A stretch of 64,000 bases of DNA from Ignavibacteria bacterium (GTDB lineage: Bacteria; Bacteroidota; Ignavibacteria; Ignavibacteriales; Ignavibacteriaceae). The position numbers and the translations under genes were made by a program. Below the pieces are notes generated by a model that was not told the DNA's origin, searched no databases, and was given only the letters and a program-made list of their open reading frames with translations. Shown here in pieces: positions 25,181 through 34,640 of the stretch (positions are counted from its first letter, which is position 1; each line of letters starts with the position of its first letter). The stretch covers positions 1 through 64,000 of the forward strand of contig JAUXVN010000010.1 in the NCBI GenBank assembly GCA_030684555.1, read 5' to 3'.

Positions 25181-26176
25181 ATGAGGTGGATATTGGATAT
25201 TACTGCTCTAAATGAAAAAATTAAAAATGAAAGTGCATTCATTGATCTGCTAATGAATGAAATAAGTAAAGTGATAGTTGGACAGAAATCCATGCTCGAG
25301 CGTTTGGTAATTGGACTTCTCGGGAACGGACATATTTTACTTGAAGGGGTTCCGGGACTCGCTAAAACTCTCGCAATCAAAACGTTAGCTGCATCAATGA
25401 AAGCTAAATTTCAGCGTATACAATTCACTCCCGATTTACTCCCTGCAGATTTGATAGGTACACAAATCTACAATCAAAAAGAAGGTAACTTTTTTATAAG
25501 AAAAGGACCGTTGTTTGCTAACTTTATTTTAGCTGATGAAATAAATCGTGCTCCCGCAAAAGTTCAGAGTGCACTTCTTGAAGCTATGCAGGAACGACAA
25601 GTTACAATTGGTGAGCAGACATTTAAACTTGATGATCCGTTTTTAGTTCTAGCAACACAAAACCCGATTGAACAAGAAGGAACATATCCTTTACCGGAAG
25701 CACAAGTCGATAGATTTATGTTGAAGGTAAAAATAACTTACCCCGGAAGAGATGAAGAATTGAATATCATGCGAAATAATCTCTCGGGATCATATAGTTT
25801 AATACAACAAGTGATTACACCTGATGATATTAAGAAGGGAAGAAACCTTGTTCAAGAAATTTATCTCGATGAAAAAATTGAGCGTTATATTCTTGATATA
25901 GTTTTTGCAACTCGTTTCCCAAAAGATTTCAAATTGGAAAGACTCGTTGATCTTATTAGTTACGGTGCTTCACCTCGTGCAACAATTAATTTGAATCTTG
26001 CTGCCCGTTCAATGGCTTTTATCAAACGACGCGGTTATGTGATTCCAGAAGATGTAAGAGCAGTTGCATTTGATGTATTACGCCATCGAATTGCTGTTAC
26101 ATATGAGGCTGAAGCTGAAGAAATCACTCCTGAAAAAATAATTCAAGAAATCTTGAATGCCGTAGAAGTTCCTTAA
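25181..26176 (+). CDS. MoxR-family AAA ATPase
   Basis: 331 residues, first gene of the Bat operon. Walker A is GHILLEGVPGLAKTLAIK, Walker B is FILADEINRAPAKVQ, sensor 1 is LATQNPIEQEGTYPLPEA, and the arginine finger region is VDRFMLKV. MoxR ATPases are thought to act as chaperones in assembling or activating vWA-domain proteins, such as those encoded just downstream. The ATG is at 25181; a TTG at 25193 preceded by GAGGTGG is a possible alternative start. Confidence 0.95.
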   Translation: MRWILDITALNEKIKNESAFIDLLMNEISKVIVGQKSMLERLVIGLLGNGHILLEGVPGLAKTLAIKTLAASMKAKFQRIQFTPDLLPADLIGTQIYNQKEGNFFIRKGPLFANFILADEINRAPAKVQSALLEAMQERQVTIGEQTFKLDDPFLVLATQNPIEQEGTYPLPEAQVDRFMLKVKITYPGRDEELNIMRNNLSGSYSLIQQVITPDDIKKGRNLVQEIYLDEKIERYILDIVFATRFPKDFKLERLVDLISYGASPRATINLNLAARSMAFIKRRGYVIPEDVRAVAFDVLRHRIAVTYEAEAEEITPEKIIQEILNAVEVP

Positions 26177-26195
26177 CATTTCCAGGAAAAATTCA

Positions 26196-27071
26196 ATGTT
26201 AACAAAAGACCTTCTAAAAAAAGTTAGACAAATAGAAATCAGAACTAAAGGGCTTGTAAATCAAGTCTTTTCAGGTGAATACCATTCCGTATTTAAAGGA
26301 AGAGGAATGGCATTTTCTGAAGTCCGTGAGTATCAAGTCGGTGATGACATTCGTAATATTGATTGGAATGTAACAGCGCGATTTGGACATCCATTCATTA
26401 AAATATTTGAAGAAGAACGTGAACTAACAGTAATGTTACTTGTTGATTTGAGCGGCTCACTTTCTTTCGGATCAATAAAGCAAACTAAACAGCAAATAGC
26501 TGCTGAACTAAGCGCTATCTTTGCATTTTCAGCACTAAAAAATAATGATAAAGTCGGAATGATTCTTTTTACCGATAAGATTGAAAAATTTATTCCACCT
26601 AAGAAATCGAAATCACATACACTAAGAATTATTCGTGAAGTACTTTCATTTGAACCCTCCGGTAAAGGAACAAATATTAAACTCGCTCTTGAATTTTTAA
26701 GCAAGACAATTAAGAAGAGAAGTATAGTTTTTCTGTTGTCTGATTTTAATGATAAAGGGTACGAGCAATTACTTAATATTGCAAGCAGACGTCATGATTT
26801 AGTCCCAATTGTACTTTCGGATATTCGTGAGGAGAATGTTCCACAAATCGGTTTGATTAATTTTACTGACCCGGAAACAGGAAAAACTATTTTAGTAGAT
26901 TCTTCTAACAATGCTTTTCAAAATTGGTATAAAAATAAATACTCTTTAATTCTTAATGAGAGGAAATTTATTTTCACCAAATGTAAACTTGATTCAATTT
27001 CGATTAATACCGGGGATTCATACATAAAACCGTTGGTGAATTTCTTTAAAGCGCGGGAGAGAAGATGGTAA
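26196..27071 (+). CDS. DUF58 (vWA-like) protein of the Bat operon
   Basis: 291 residues. The DUF58 hallmark is SEVREYQVGDDIRNIDWNVT near residue 50, followed by a degenerate vWA fold with LLVDLSGSLSFG (DxSGS) and VFLLSDFNDKGY. It is partner to MoxR in most genomes. It overlaps the next gene by seven bases. No membrane segment. Confidence 0.93.
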   Translation: MLTKDLLKKVRQIEIRTKGLVNQVFSGEYHSVFKGRGMAFSEVREYQVGDDIRNIDWNVTARFGHPFIKIFEEERELTVMLLVDLSGSLSFGSIKQTKQQIAAELSAIFAFSALKNNDKVGMILFTDKIEKFIPPKKSKSHTLRIIREVLSFEPSGKGTNIKLALEFLSKTIKKRSIVFLLSDFNDKGYEQLLNIASRRHDLVPIVLSDIREENVPQIGLINFTDPETGKTILVDSSNNAFQNWYKNKYSLILNERKFIFTKCKLDSISINTGDSYIKPLVNFFKARERRW

Positions 27072-28015
27072 AAATATTATCAATTCTTCTCCTTATACTC
27101 TTTGCAACTATAACTAATTATGCTCAAGTTATAAATGTAAAAGTATCGACAGATTCGTCGCGATATGAAGTTGGCGATTATATTAATCTTACCTATACAA
27201 TAACTCATGATAAAGATATATCAATTTATTTCCCTTCAATTAAAGATAGCATCAAGAAATTAGAATTAATCGAATCGTTACCTATTCAACTAAAAGATGA
27301 TGGAGCCAAAAAAGAATCAATATTTAAATTCATCTTAGCAGGATTTGATTCCGGTAGTGTAACAATTCCAGCGATTACTATTCAGTATAAATCAAATAAG
27401 GATACGGTTTTACAAGGGATAAAAACTGACTCATTAACTCTACTGATACAAACACTCCCGGTTGATGCCGGTGCTGATATAATGGATATAAAAGCACCAT
27501 TGACCATAGGAATTGATTGGTTATTTGTATTGTTAATAACAGCGATTGTGATCGTTATAACAGTTATTGGTTATATGATTTACAAAAAATATTTTGCAAA
27601 TCGTGTGAATCAAATAGAAATAAAGGAAGAGATTATAAAGCTACCTCATGAAGAAGCACTTGAATTACTAAAAGATTTGGAAGAGAAAAAACTCTGGCAA
27701 AGTGGAAAAATTAAAGAATATCATTCTGAAATTACTGCAATAGTCCGAAGATATTTCGAAAGGCGTTTTACGATACTTGCATTAGAAATGCCGACATCCG
27801 AAATACTCTCAAAGCTCAATAAAATTAATGATGCAAGAACAATAGTCGATTTGACAGAGAATTTTCTACAAAATGCTGACATGGTTAAATTTGCTAAGTT
27901 TATGCCTTTGAATGATGTCAATTTTGAAATGATGAATCAGGCATATACTATTGTTGAGAATACTAAAGAAGAATTCTCAAATGAAACTGCCTCTGAGGAG
28001 AATACAAATGTTTAG
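27065..28015 (+). CDS. BatD-like membrane protein
   Basis: 316 residues. A signal peptide (about 1-20, ending NYAQ) leads to a beta-rich periplasmic domain (INVKVSTDSSRYEVGDYINL, as in BatD-type Ig-like domains). One membrane helix lies at about 150-172 and a cytosolic C-terminal alpha domain holds REI-VRRYFERRFTIL-type helices (IVRRYFERRFTILALEMPTS). This order matches the small protein placed between DUF58 and BatA in Bacteroidota operons (DUF4381-like). Ends inside the batA start region. Confidence 0.75.
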   Translation: MVKILSILLLILFATITNYAQVINVKVSTDSSRYEVGDYINLTYTITHDKDISIYFPSIKDSIKKLELIESLPIQLKDDGAKKESIFKFILAGFDSGSVTIPAITIQYKSNKDTVLQGIKTDSLTLLIQTLPVDAGADIMDIKAPLTIGIDWLFVLLITAIVIVITVIGYMIYKKYFANRVNQIEIKEEIIKLPHEEALELLKDLEEKKLWQSGKIKEYHSEITAIVRRYFERRFTILALEMPTSEILSKLNKINDARTIVDLTENFLQNADMVKFAKFMPLNDVNFEMMNQAYTIVENTKEEFSNETASEENTNV

Positions 28016-29003
28016 TGACATAACATTTGCATACCCATATTTTTTCCTATTGTTACTAATAATACCATTTATGATATTTTGGTACTTTTGGCGAACTAAA
28101 AAAAATGTTCCGACTTTTTCATTTTCAATCGCGAATTATTTTAATGGAAAAATTAAATCACTGAAAGAAAGATTATCTGATTTACCTTTGCTTTTTCGAT
28201 TATTAGGACTGATAGCCCTAATTATTGCTCTTGCACGTCCTCAAAGTTTTTCAACCGGAGAGAATGTTTATACAGAGGGAATTGATATAGCTTTAGTGCT
28301 TGATATTTCAGGAAGTATGCTCGCTGAAGATTTCAAACCGAATCGATTAGCTGCCGCTAAAAAAATTACCGATAATTTTATTTCATCACGTCAAACCGAC
28401 CAAATTGGATTGGTAATATTTTCTCGAGATGCTTTTACACAATGTCCGTTGACTATTGATTATTCAGTATTAAAGAATCTTTTGTTCGAAGTTAAAAGCG
28501 GTATGATTGAAGATGGAACTGCTATTGGCAATGCGATTGCTAATGGAGTAAATAGGTTAAAAGATACTAAATCTAAAAGTAAAGTTATGATTTTGCTAAC
28601 AGATGGTGTCAATAATGCTGGAGAGGTCGATCCGCTAACTGCTGCAGAAATAGCAAAAAAATTCAACATTAGAATTTATACAGTTGGAGTAGGAACAATG
28701 GGACAAGCTCCATATCCGTTTCAAACGCCTTTTGGTATTCGATATCAAATGGTTCCAGTAGAAATTGATGAAAATGTCCTAACGAAAATTGCAACTACAA
28801 CAGGTGGAAAATATTTTCGTGCGACTAACAATAAGAGGTTAGAACAAATCTATGCTGAAATAGATAAATTAGAAAAAACAAAGATTGAAGTCACTTCTTA
28901 TAGAAGTAAGAAAGAGCACTTCTTCCCCTGGTTGTCATTAGGTTTAATGCTAATCTTTTTTGAATTGATTATTGCTAATACCGTTTTTAGAAAAATTCCG
29001 TAG
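28008..29003 (+). CDS. batA: BatA, vWA membrane protein
   Basis: 331 residues from ATG 28008, which follows GAGGAG by seven bases and overlaps the previous stop; a longer reading from 27951 lacks support. Membrane segments at about 10-28 and 55-75, then a vWA domain with the complete MIDAS motif VLDISGSMLAEDF, a second metal-ligand segment EDGTAIGNAI and LLTDGVNNAGE. A final membrane helix sits near the C-terminus. BatA contributes to aerotolerance and oxidative-stress resistance in Bacteroides; the molecular role is unclear. Confidence 0.92.
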   Translation: MFSDITFAYPYFFLLLLIIPFMIFWYFWRTKKNVPTFSFSIANYFNGKIKSLKERLSDLPLLFRLLGLIALIIALARPQSFSTGENVYTEGIDIALVLDISGSMLAEDFKPNRLAAAKKITDNFISSRQTDQIGLVIFSRDAFTQCPLTIDYSVLKNLLFEVKSGMIEDGTAIGNAIANGVNRLKDTKSKSKVMILLTDGVNNAGEVDPLTAAEIAKKFNIRIYTVGVGTMGQAPYPFQTPFGIRYQMVPVEIDENVLTKIATTTGGKYFRATNNKRLEQIYAEIDKLEKTKIEVTSYRSKKEHFFPWLSLGLMLIFFELIIANTVFRKIP

Positions 29004-29017
29004 AAGGTTAATGATTA

Positions 29018-30073
29018 ATGTTTCGATTTGCTAATCCTGAATATCTCAATTTATTATTTGTAATACCGGTTTTTGTAGTATTATTTATTTTTTTGTTTAG
29101 AAGAAAATTAAAACTGATTAATTGTTTTGTTAGTAAAGAAATACATGAATTGATTATTGGTACTAAAAGTTTTTATAAAGAGATTATAAAGTTTGGATTG
29201 TTTACAGCAGCGTTAGTACTGCTTGTTCTGGCTTTATCAAATCCTCAGGTCGGTTCAAAAATGGAAGAAGTTAAGCAAGTAGGTATCGATGTTTATATCT
29301 TACTTGATGTCTCAAATAGTATGCTTGCTGAGGATATAAAACCAAATAGATTGTCAAAAGCAAAAAATGAAATATCAACACTGATCAAAAAACTTCAAGG
29401 TGATCGAATTGGATTGATAATTTTTGCCGGGGAAGCGTTTGTTCAATTTCCGCTGACTTCTGATTATTCGGCTGCGAATTTATTTCTCAATACAGTTGAT
29501 GTAAATTCAATTCCACAACAAGGAACAGCAATTGCTTCAGCTCTAAAATTGGCTAATAGTTCTTTTGACTATTCAAATCAAACAAATAAAGTTATTGTTG
29601 TCATTACAGATGGGGAAGATCACGAGGGGGATATTCAAACTGAAATTAAAACTGCTAATGAAAAAAATGTTTTGATTTACACTATCGGTATGGGCTCCCC
29701 AACCGGAGCACCGATCCCGGTTTATGATTCCCGCGGAAATCAAGTTGATTTTAAAAAGGATAATCAAGGAAATACAGTTCTTACCAGATTAGATGAACAA
29801 ACTCTTCAAGAAATTGCGGGTAAAGGAAATGGAAAATATTATTTATCATCAAGTTATCAAAATGAACTTGACCTTATATATAAAGATTTAGCAACGCTCG
29901 AAAAGACAGAATTTGGTACAAAAAAAATTACTGATTATGATGACAAATATTATTATTTCCTGATTCCGGCATTTCTGCTTTTAGTAGTTGAATTTTTTCT
30001 TTCAGAAAGAAAATCACTATTTATTGACAGGTTATTTAGAAGATATAAAATCAAGAAACAGAAAAATGAATAG
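29018..30073 (+). CDS. batB: BatB, second vWA membrane protein
   Basis: 351 residues, paralogous to BatA. Two N-terminal membrane helices (about 10-27, 57-77), MIDAS LLDVSNSMLAEDI, then IPQQGTAIASALKL and VVITDGEDHEGD, and a C-terminal helix (YYFLIPAFLLLVVEFFL). Its stop overlaps the batC start. The SNS variant of the MIDAS serine pair retains both serines. Confidence 0.92.
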   Translation: MFRFANPEYLNLLFVIPVFVVLFIFLFRRKLKLINCFVSKEIHELIIGTKSFYKEIIKFGLFTAALVLLVLALSNPQVGSKMEEVKQVGIDVYILLDVSNSMLAEDIKPNRLSKAKNEISTLIKKLQGDRIGLIIFAGEAFVQFPLTSDYSAANLFLNTVDVNSIPQQGTAIASALKLANSSFDYSNQTNKVIVVITDGEDHEGDIQTEIKTANEKNVLIYTIGMGSPTGAPIPVYDSRGNQVDFKKDNQGNTVLTRLDEQTLQEIAGKGNGKYYLSSSYQNELDLIYKDLATLEKTEFGTKKITDYDDKYYYFLIPAFLLLVVEFFLSERKSLFIDRLFRRYKIKKQKNE

Positions 30074-30812
30074 TTTAATTAAGATTATATTTTTAGTAAT
30101 GTTAACATTTACTTCGATGCATAGTCAAAGTCTGCGATCACTTGTAAATGACGGAGTTGATTCGTACCAACGTAATAAGTTTGATGATTCTGAGGTCAAT
30201 TTTAGAAAAGGAATTGAGCAAAAATCAGATGAGTTTATTCCACACTTCAATTTGGGAGATACCTATTATAAACAAGGTAAGTACGATGATGCTGTAAAGT
30301 CTTATCAACAATCAATTAGCAAAACAGAAGATAAATTGTTGAAAGCTAAAGCATTACATAATATTGGTAACTCACTTATAAAATCTGATAAAGTAAAAGA
30401 GAGTGTCGAAGCTTACAAAAATTCATTAAAATTAAATCCATCTGACAAAGAAACAAAATATAATTTATCATATGCATTAAAGAAATTGGAGCAGCAAAAC
30501 GAGCAAAATCAACAGGATAAGAATAAAGATCAAAATCAGAAGGATAAAAACGAGAATAAGAATCAGGACAATAAAGATCAGGATAATAAACAAGACCAGA
30601 AAAATCAGAATGATAAAAATAATCCAGACAATCAGCCGTCACCAAAAGATCAGGAAGCTCAACAGGATCAAACTAAACAAAAACAGCAGGAGAAGATGTC
30701 AAAGGAAGAAGCTGAGAGAGTATTAAATGCTTTAAAGGAGAATGAAAAAGATATTCAAAAGAAGTTAAGAAAAAAGACCGGTGTTCGAATTAAAACAGAA
30801 AAGGATTGGTAG
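30066..30812 (+). CDS. batC: BatC, TPR protein with charged low-complexity tail
   Basis: 248 residues from ATG 30066; an in-frame start at 29988 would lie inside batB and is rejected. A signal peptide (about 1-19, ending MHSQ) leads to three TPR repeats (GVDSYQRNKFDDSEVNFRKG, FNLGDTYYKQGKYDDAVKSY, LHNIGNSLIKSDKVKESVEA). Then a long stretch of Gln, Asn, Asp and Lys (about 140-215) of low complexity, and a final helical SKEEAERVLNALKENE. BatC and the Bat proteins are proposed to form an envelope complex. Confidence 0.9.
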   Translation: MNSLIKIIFLVMLTFTSMHSQSLRSLVNDGVDSYQRNKFDDSEVNFRKGIEQKSDEFIPHFNLGDTYYKQGKYDDAVKSYQQSISKTEDKLLKAKALHNIGNSLIKSDKVKESVEAYKNSLKLNPSDKETKYNLSYALKKLEQQNEQNQQDKNKDQNQKDKNENKNQDNKDQDNKQDQKNQNDKNNPDNQPSPKDQEAQQDQTKQKQQEKMSKEEAERVLNALKENEKDIQKKLRKKTGVRIKTEKDW

Positions 30813-30826
30813 AAAAGTCGATATTT

Positions 30827-32650
30827 ATGTCAAATAAATATTACATATTATTAATAAGTATTACAATCTTGTTGAGTGAATTTATTTCTCCACAGACTTT
30901 TACTGCTTCAGTTAGTAATAATAAGGTTGGAAGTGATGAACAATTCGAAATAACTTTTGTCTTTTCAGGCAGCGACATAAATAGTCTGAGCAATTTTCAG
31001 CCGCCGAATTTCAAGGATTTTGTTGTGCTTTCCGGCCCCAACCAATCGTCAAGTATGCAGATAATAAATGGAGCGGTTTCAGGCAACAGAAGTTTTTTAT
31101 ATTATATCCAAGCTCGTTCTGCAGGTAAGTTTGTTATTTCATCTGCATCAATTAATTTTAAGAATGAAACACTTCGGTCAGAGCCTATTACAATCGAAGT
31201 TTTAAAGGGAACTACAAAACCGAAACAGCAGCAAAACGATCAATCAGTTTCAAATGATGAAATAGCAGAAAATTTATTTATTCGCGCAATAGTTGATAAA
31301 AGTACCCTATATCAAGGTGAACAATTGACTGTTGTATATAAGCTTTATACCCGATTGAATATTGCCTCACCCCAAATTTCCAAACTCCCATCCTATCAAG
31401 GTTTTTGGGCAGAAGAATTGGAACCATCAAATAATATTTCATTTACTCGTGAAACAATTGACGGCAAGGTATTCAATGTTGCAACATTGAAACGTGCTGC
31501 ACTTTTCCCAACTCAAGCTGGTGATTTATCGGTTACTCCATTTGAATTAAAAATTCCGGTGCAAATTCAATCACGTAGAAGAAGCAATAATATTTTCGAT
31601 GATTTTTTTAATGATCCTTTTTTTGGAAGAAGTCAAACTGTTGAGTTTAATGCCAAATCGAATACGGTTCGGGTAAAAGTCATACTATTGCCAAATAGTG
31701 ATAAACCAAGTTTTAAAGGAGCAGTGGGTAATTTTTCTATGAGCGCCGTATTGGATAAAAATGAAATTAAACAAAACGATCCGATAACATTGAAAATCAC
31801 TATTTCAGGAACCGGTAATCTAAAATTAATTGAACAGCCTGAAGTTAATATTCCTAATGGTTTCGAGACGTATGATCCAAAAGTTAATGATGAAATTAAT
31901 CGTTCCTCTGTAGTATCTGGCAGTAAAACTTTTGAATTCTTAATTATACCAAGAATTGCGGGCAAATTTGAAATTCCCTCATTGGAGTTTACATATTTTA
32001 ATCCGCAGAAAAAGAGTTATCAAACATTAGAATCAGAAGTATTTAAGATAAATGTACTTTCGGGAAGTGGTGAATACGTGGGAGGGACAAGTATATCAAG
32101 AGAAGATGTGAAAGTCCTTGATAGGGATATAAGATATATAAAACTTAACATTAATGATATTTCTTATCATTCAGGTTATTGGCTGTTTTCATCGTCATTT
32201 TATGCAGCGGTACTTTCACCACTTTTGATTGCACTCGTTTTATTCTTTTGGAAGAGGAAAGAAGATAATCTTGCAAGCAATCTTCAATTATTCAAAAACG
32301 TTCGCGCACAAAAAATTGCGAAGAAGAGATTACGCCAAGCTGCTAAGTTAATGAAGCTTAATAAATCGAATGAATTTTATGATGAAATATCTATAGCATT
32401 ATTCGGATATCTACAAGATAAGTTATCAATTGAAAAATCAGAATTCTCGTTAGATAAAGCTATTGAAGTTTTATCAATTTATGTAAACGAAACTTCAATA
32501 TTGGATGAATTAAAATTAACAATACAAAAATGTGATTATATAAGATATGCTCCTTCAGGTGTTGAGAATAATGATCTCAATGAAATGTATAATCGGACTT
32601 CCACTTTAATTATGACTCTTGAAGATAAATTGGAAGGAGTTGTTTTATAG
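30827..32650 (+). CDS. batD: BatD
   Basis: 607 residues from ATG 30827; a TTG at 30806 would add seven residues before the signal peptide. Signal peptide ends near FISPQ. Several Ig-like beta domains follow, with FTASVSNNKVGSDEQFEITF and LTLKITISGTGNLKLIEQP-type repeats as in BatD. One membrane helix at about 455-475 (FYAAVLSPLLIALVLFFWK), then a cytosolic helical tail with FGYLQDKLSIEKSEFSLDKA. Overall order is that of BatD. Confidence 0.92.
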   Translation: MSNKYYILLISITILLSEFISPQTFTASVSNNKVGSDEQFEITFVFSGSDINSLSNFQPPNFKDFVVLSGPNQSSSMQIINGAVSGNRSFLYYIQARSAGKFVISSASINFKNETLRSEPITIEVLKGTTKPKQQQNDQSVSNDEIAENLFIRAIVDKSTLYQGEQLTVVYKLYTRLNIASPQISKLPSYQGFWAEELEPSNNISFTRETIDGKVFNVATLKRAALFPTQAGDLSVTPFELKIPVQIQSRRRSNNIFDDFFNDPFFGRSQTVEFNAKSNTVRVKVILLPNSDKPSFKGAVGNFSMSAVLDKNEIKQNDPITLKITISGTGNLKLIEQPEVNIPNGFETYDPKVNDEINRSSVVSGSKTFEFLIIPRIAGKFEIPSLEFTYFNPQKKSYQTLESEVFKINVLSGSGEYVGGTSISREDVKVLDRDIRYIKLNINDISYHSGYWLFSSSFYAAVLSPLLIALVLFFWKRKEDNLASNLQLFKNVRAQKIAKKRLRQAAKLMKLNKSNEFYDEISIALFGYLQDKLSIEKSEFSLDKAIEVLSIYVNETSILDELKLTIQKCDYIRYAPSGVENNDLNEMYNRTSTLIMTLEDKLEGVVL

Positions 32651-32651
32651 T

Positions 32652-33404
32652 ATGAGAAGATTCTTAACTCCTTTATTGGTCTTGATTCCAATTTTTTTAT
32701 TTGCTAATAATATTGATCATAAAATCTCAACAGCTAATGATTTTTATAAGAATAAACAATATGAATCAGCTATTGAATTATATGAAGAAATAATTAATTC
32801 CGGAATCGTGTCATCATCAGTTTATTACAATTTGGGGAACAGTTATTTCAGGATTGGCAAATTGGGATTATCGGTTCTGAATTTTGAAAAAGCAAAAAAG
32901 ATTGATCCGAATGATGAAGACATCATTCATAATTTAGAATTTGTAACCTCCAGAATTACTGACAAGGTTGACCCAATTCCCCAGTTTTTTCTATTCGGTT
33001 GGTGGGAGTTTTTTATATCAACTTTTACGGTTAATATGTTGACGATGATTTGTTACATCTTATACTTATTGATAATCATCCTTGTATTATCATTCATATT
33101 TAATAAGGCTGCCAGAACAAAAAGAAAAATCTTTTTTACTTTAATCCCAACAGTGGTATTTATGTTTGCTTTTATAATAGCATTGATAGGAAAGATTAGT
33201 TACGAATCGGCAAATGAATATGCTGTGATAATAGAATCTCGTATTTCAGTTAAAAACTCACCTGACGAAAAGGAACGCGACATATTTCTTCTCCACGAAG
33301 GACTAAAAATAAAAATTGAAGATAATGTAGACAAATGGGTTAAAATTCGACTCGCAGACGGTAAAGTTGGCTGGGTAGAAAAATCAACTGTTACGAAAAT
33401 ATGA
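32652..33404 (+). CDS. batE: BatE, TPR and SH3 domain protein
   Basis: 250 residues from ATG 32652, directly after the batD stop; GGAAGGAG lies within the batD end. Signal peptide about 1-20, TPR repeats at about 25-95 (YKNKQYESAIELYEEII, YYNLGNSYFRIGKLGLSVL), two membrane helices at about 120-150 and 165-185, and a C-terminal bacterial SH3 domain ending GLKIKIEDNVDKWVKIRLAD. The composition is that of BatE, last gene of the operon. Confidence 0.9.
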   Translation: MRRFLTPLLVLIPIFLFANNIDHKISTANDFYKNKQYESAIELYEEIINSGIVSSSVYYNLGNSYFRIGKLGLSVLNFEKAKKIDPNDEDIIHNLEFVTSRITDKVDPIPQFFLFGWWEFFISTFTVNMLTMICYILYLLIIILVLSFIFNKAARTKRKIFFTLIPTVVFMFAFIIALIGKISYESANEYAVIIESRISVKNSPDEKERDIFLLHEGLKIKIEDNVDKWVKIRLADGKVGWVEKSTVTKI

Positions 33405-33625
33405 AATTAATATTTCGGTATAACTTGTAATCCCTAATCATTAAATCATCATTGCAAACTTCACTAAATCAGAAATAATTTCTCAAACATCTTATTTGAA
33501 TTTTAAAAATTCAGATTGTTTTGAAGTCTTCAACTTTTTAACTTTGAATCAGCGACATTTAATATTAGTAAAAAAACTTAGAATAAAGTTACTGCATTAA
33601 TCCAAGATTTGATTTAGGAGATAAT
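33405..33625. other. Spacer between batE and plsC
   Basis: About 220 AT-rich bases without a plausible gene. A near-perfect short palindrome GAATTTTAAAAATTC is present around 33495-33515. No T-run terminator or clear promoter box could be identified, although the plsC promoter should lie here. Confidence 0.4.
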
Positions 33626-34327
33626 TTGACAATCATAAAACTTACATTGATTTCCATATATACAATTATATGTTCTATTGCTGCTTTAATTTTCATAGTT
33701 ATTGATCGAAGTCATACACTTTATTTTAAGCTTTCGAAAGTTTTTTCAGGAGGAATTTTATTAATCAGCGGAATCAAAGTTACAACTTCCGGGACTGAAA
33801 ACGTTCCCAAAGATACCCCATGTGTTTACGTTTCAAATCATTCAAGTATGTTTGATATTCCAGCTTTACAATATACTTTTCCAAATCGTGCTGGAATGGT
33901 TTTTAAAAAAGAATTATATAGAATTCCGATTTTTGGTTGGCAGTTAAAGTGGGGACCCTACATTATGATTGACAGAGAGAATCCCGAAAAAGCTTTAAAA
34001 AGTATTGAACAAGCAAAACATACTATGGCTGATCAAAATATTTCTGTACTGCTTTTTGCAGAAGGAACAAGAAGCAAAACCGGAGAAGTTATGCCATTTA
34101 AGCGAGGAGCTTTTTATTTAGCTGCTCGTGTTCCATTTCCAATTATCCCCGTCAGTGTAAGCGGAACAGCCAAAATAATGCCTAAAGGTGAGATGAAAAT
34201 AGTGAAAGGAACTATTCACGTTCACTATGATAAACCAATTTATACCGAAGATGTAAAATCAAAACCGCAAGAACTTCAACTGATGGAAACGGTTAGAGAA
34301 ATAATAATCAAAAATAAAAAGGATTAA
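33626..34327 (+). CDS. plsC: 1-acylglycerol-3-phosphate acyltransferase
   Basis: 233 residues from a TTG at 33626, supported by AGGAG seven bases before it. PlsC acylates lysophosphatidate to phosphatidate in membrane lipid synthesis. One or two N-terminal membrane helices (about 4-26), then the HxxxxD motif VSNHSSMFDIPALQY, acceptor motif LFAEGTRSKTG, and the third motif FPIIPVSVSGT. gatC starts two bases after its stop. Confidence 0.93.
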   Translation: MTIIKLTLISIYTIICSIAALIFIVIDRSHTLYFKLSKVFSGGILLISGIKVTTSGTENVPKDTPCVYVSNHSSMFDIPALQYTFPNRAGMVFKKELYRIPIFGWQLKWGPYIMIDRENPEKALKSIEQAKHTMADQNISVLLFAEGTRSKTGEVMPFKRGAFYLAARVPFPIIPVSVSGTAKIMPKGEMKIVKGTIHVHYDKPIYTEDVKSKPQELQLMETVREIIIKNKKD

Positions 34328-34329
34328 TA

Positions 34330-34617
34330 ATGTCAGTCTCTCAAAGTGATGTTAAATATATTGCCGGTTTAGCGAAATTAAAATTCGAAGACTCTGAAAT
34401 TGACAGTTTAACTGAACAGCTTAATTCAATTCTTTTTTATATTGATAAATTAAATCAGTTGGATACATCTGATGTTGAACCTTTATCTTATCCGGTAGAA
34501 ATTGAATTAAATATGAGAGATGATATTTTAAAAGCTTCTGTAAGTAGAAAAGAGGCTCTTAGCAATGCTCCTGATTCAAATGATGAATATTTCAAAGTCC
34601 CAAAAGTTATTGGTTGA
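34330..34617 (+). CDS. gatC: Aspartyl/glutamyl-tRNA amidotransferase subunit C
   Basis: 95 residues, the normal size. GatC bridges GatA and GatB in the complex that converts misacylated Glu-tRNA-Gln or Asp-tRNA-Asn. YIAGLAKLKFEDSEIDSLTE, LNQLDTSDVEPLSYP and the C-terminal FKVPKVIG are diagnostic. GatA and GatB are not in the window. It shares the transcript with plsC and kdsB. Confidence 0.96.
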   Translation: MSVSQSDVKYIAGLAKLKFEDSEIDSLTEQLNSILFYIDKLNQLDTSDVEPLSYPVEIELNMRDDILKASVSRKEALSNAPDSNDEYFKVPKVIG

Positions 34618-34640
34618 TAAATACAAATTGAATTAAAAAT

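Noticed and set aside
30480-30700. Tandem repeat or minisatellite in batC
   Set aside because: The Gln/Asn/Asp/Lys stretch is low-complexity coding sequence in frame with the gene, without a fixed DNA repeat unit.
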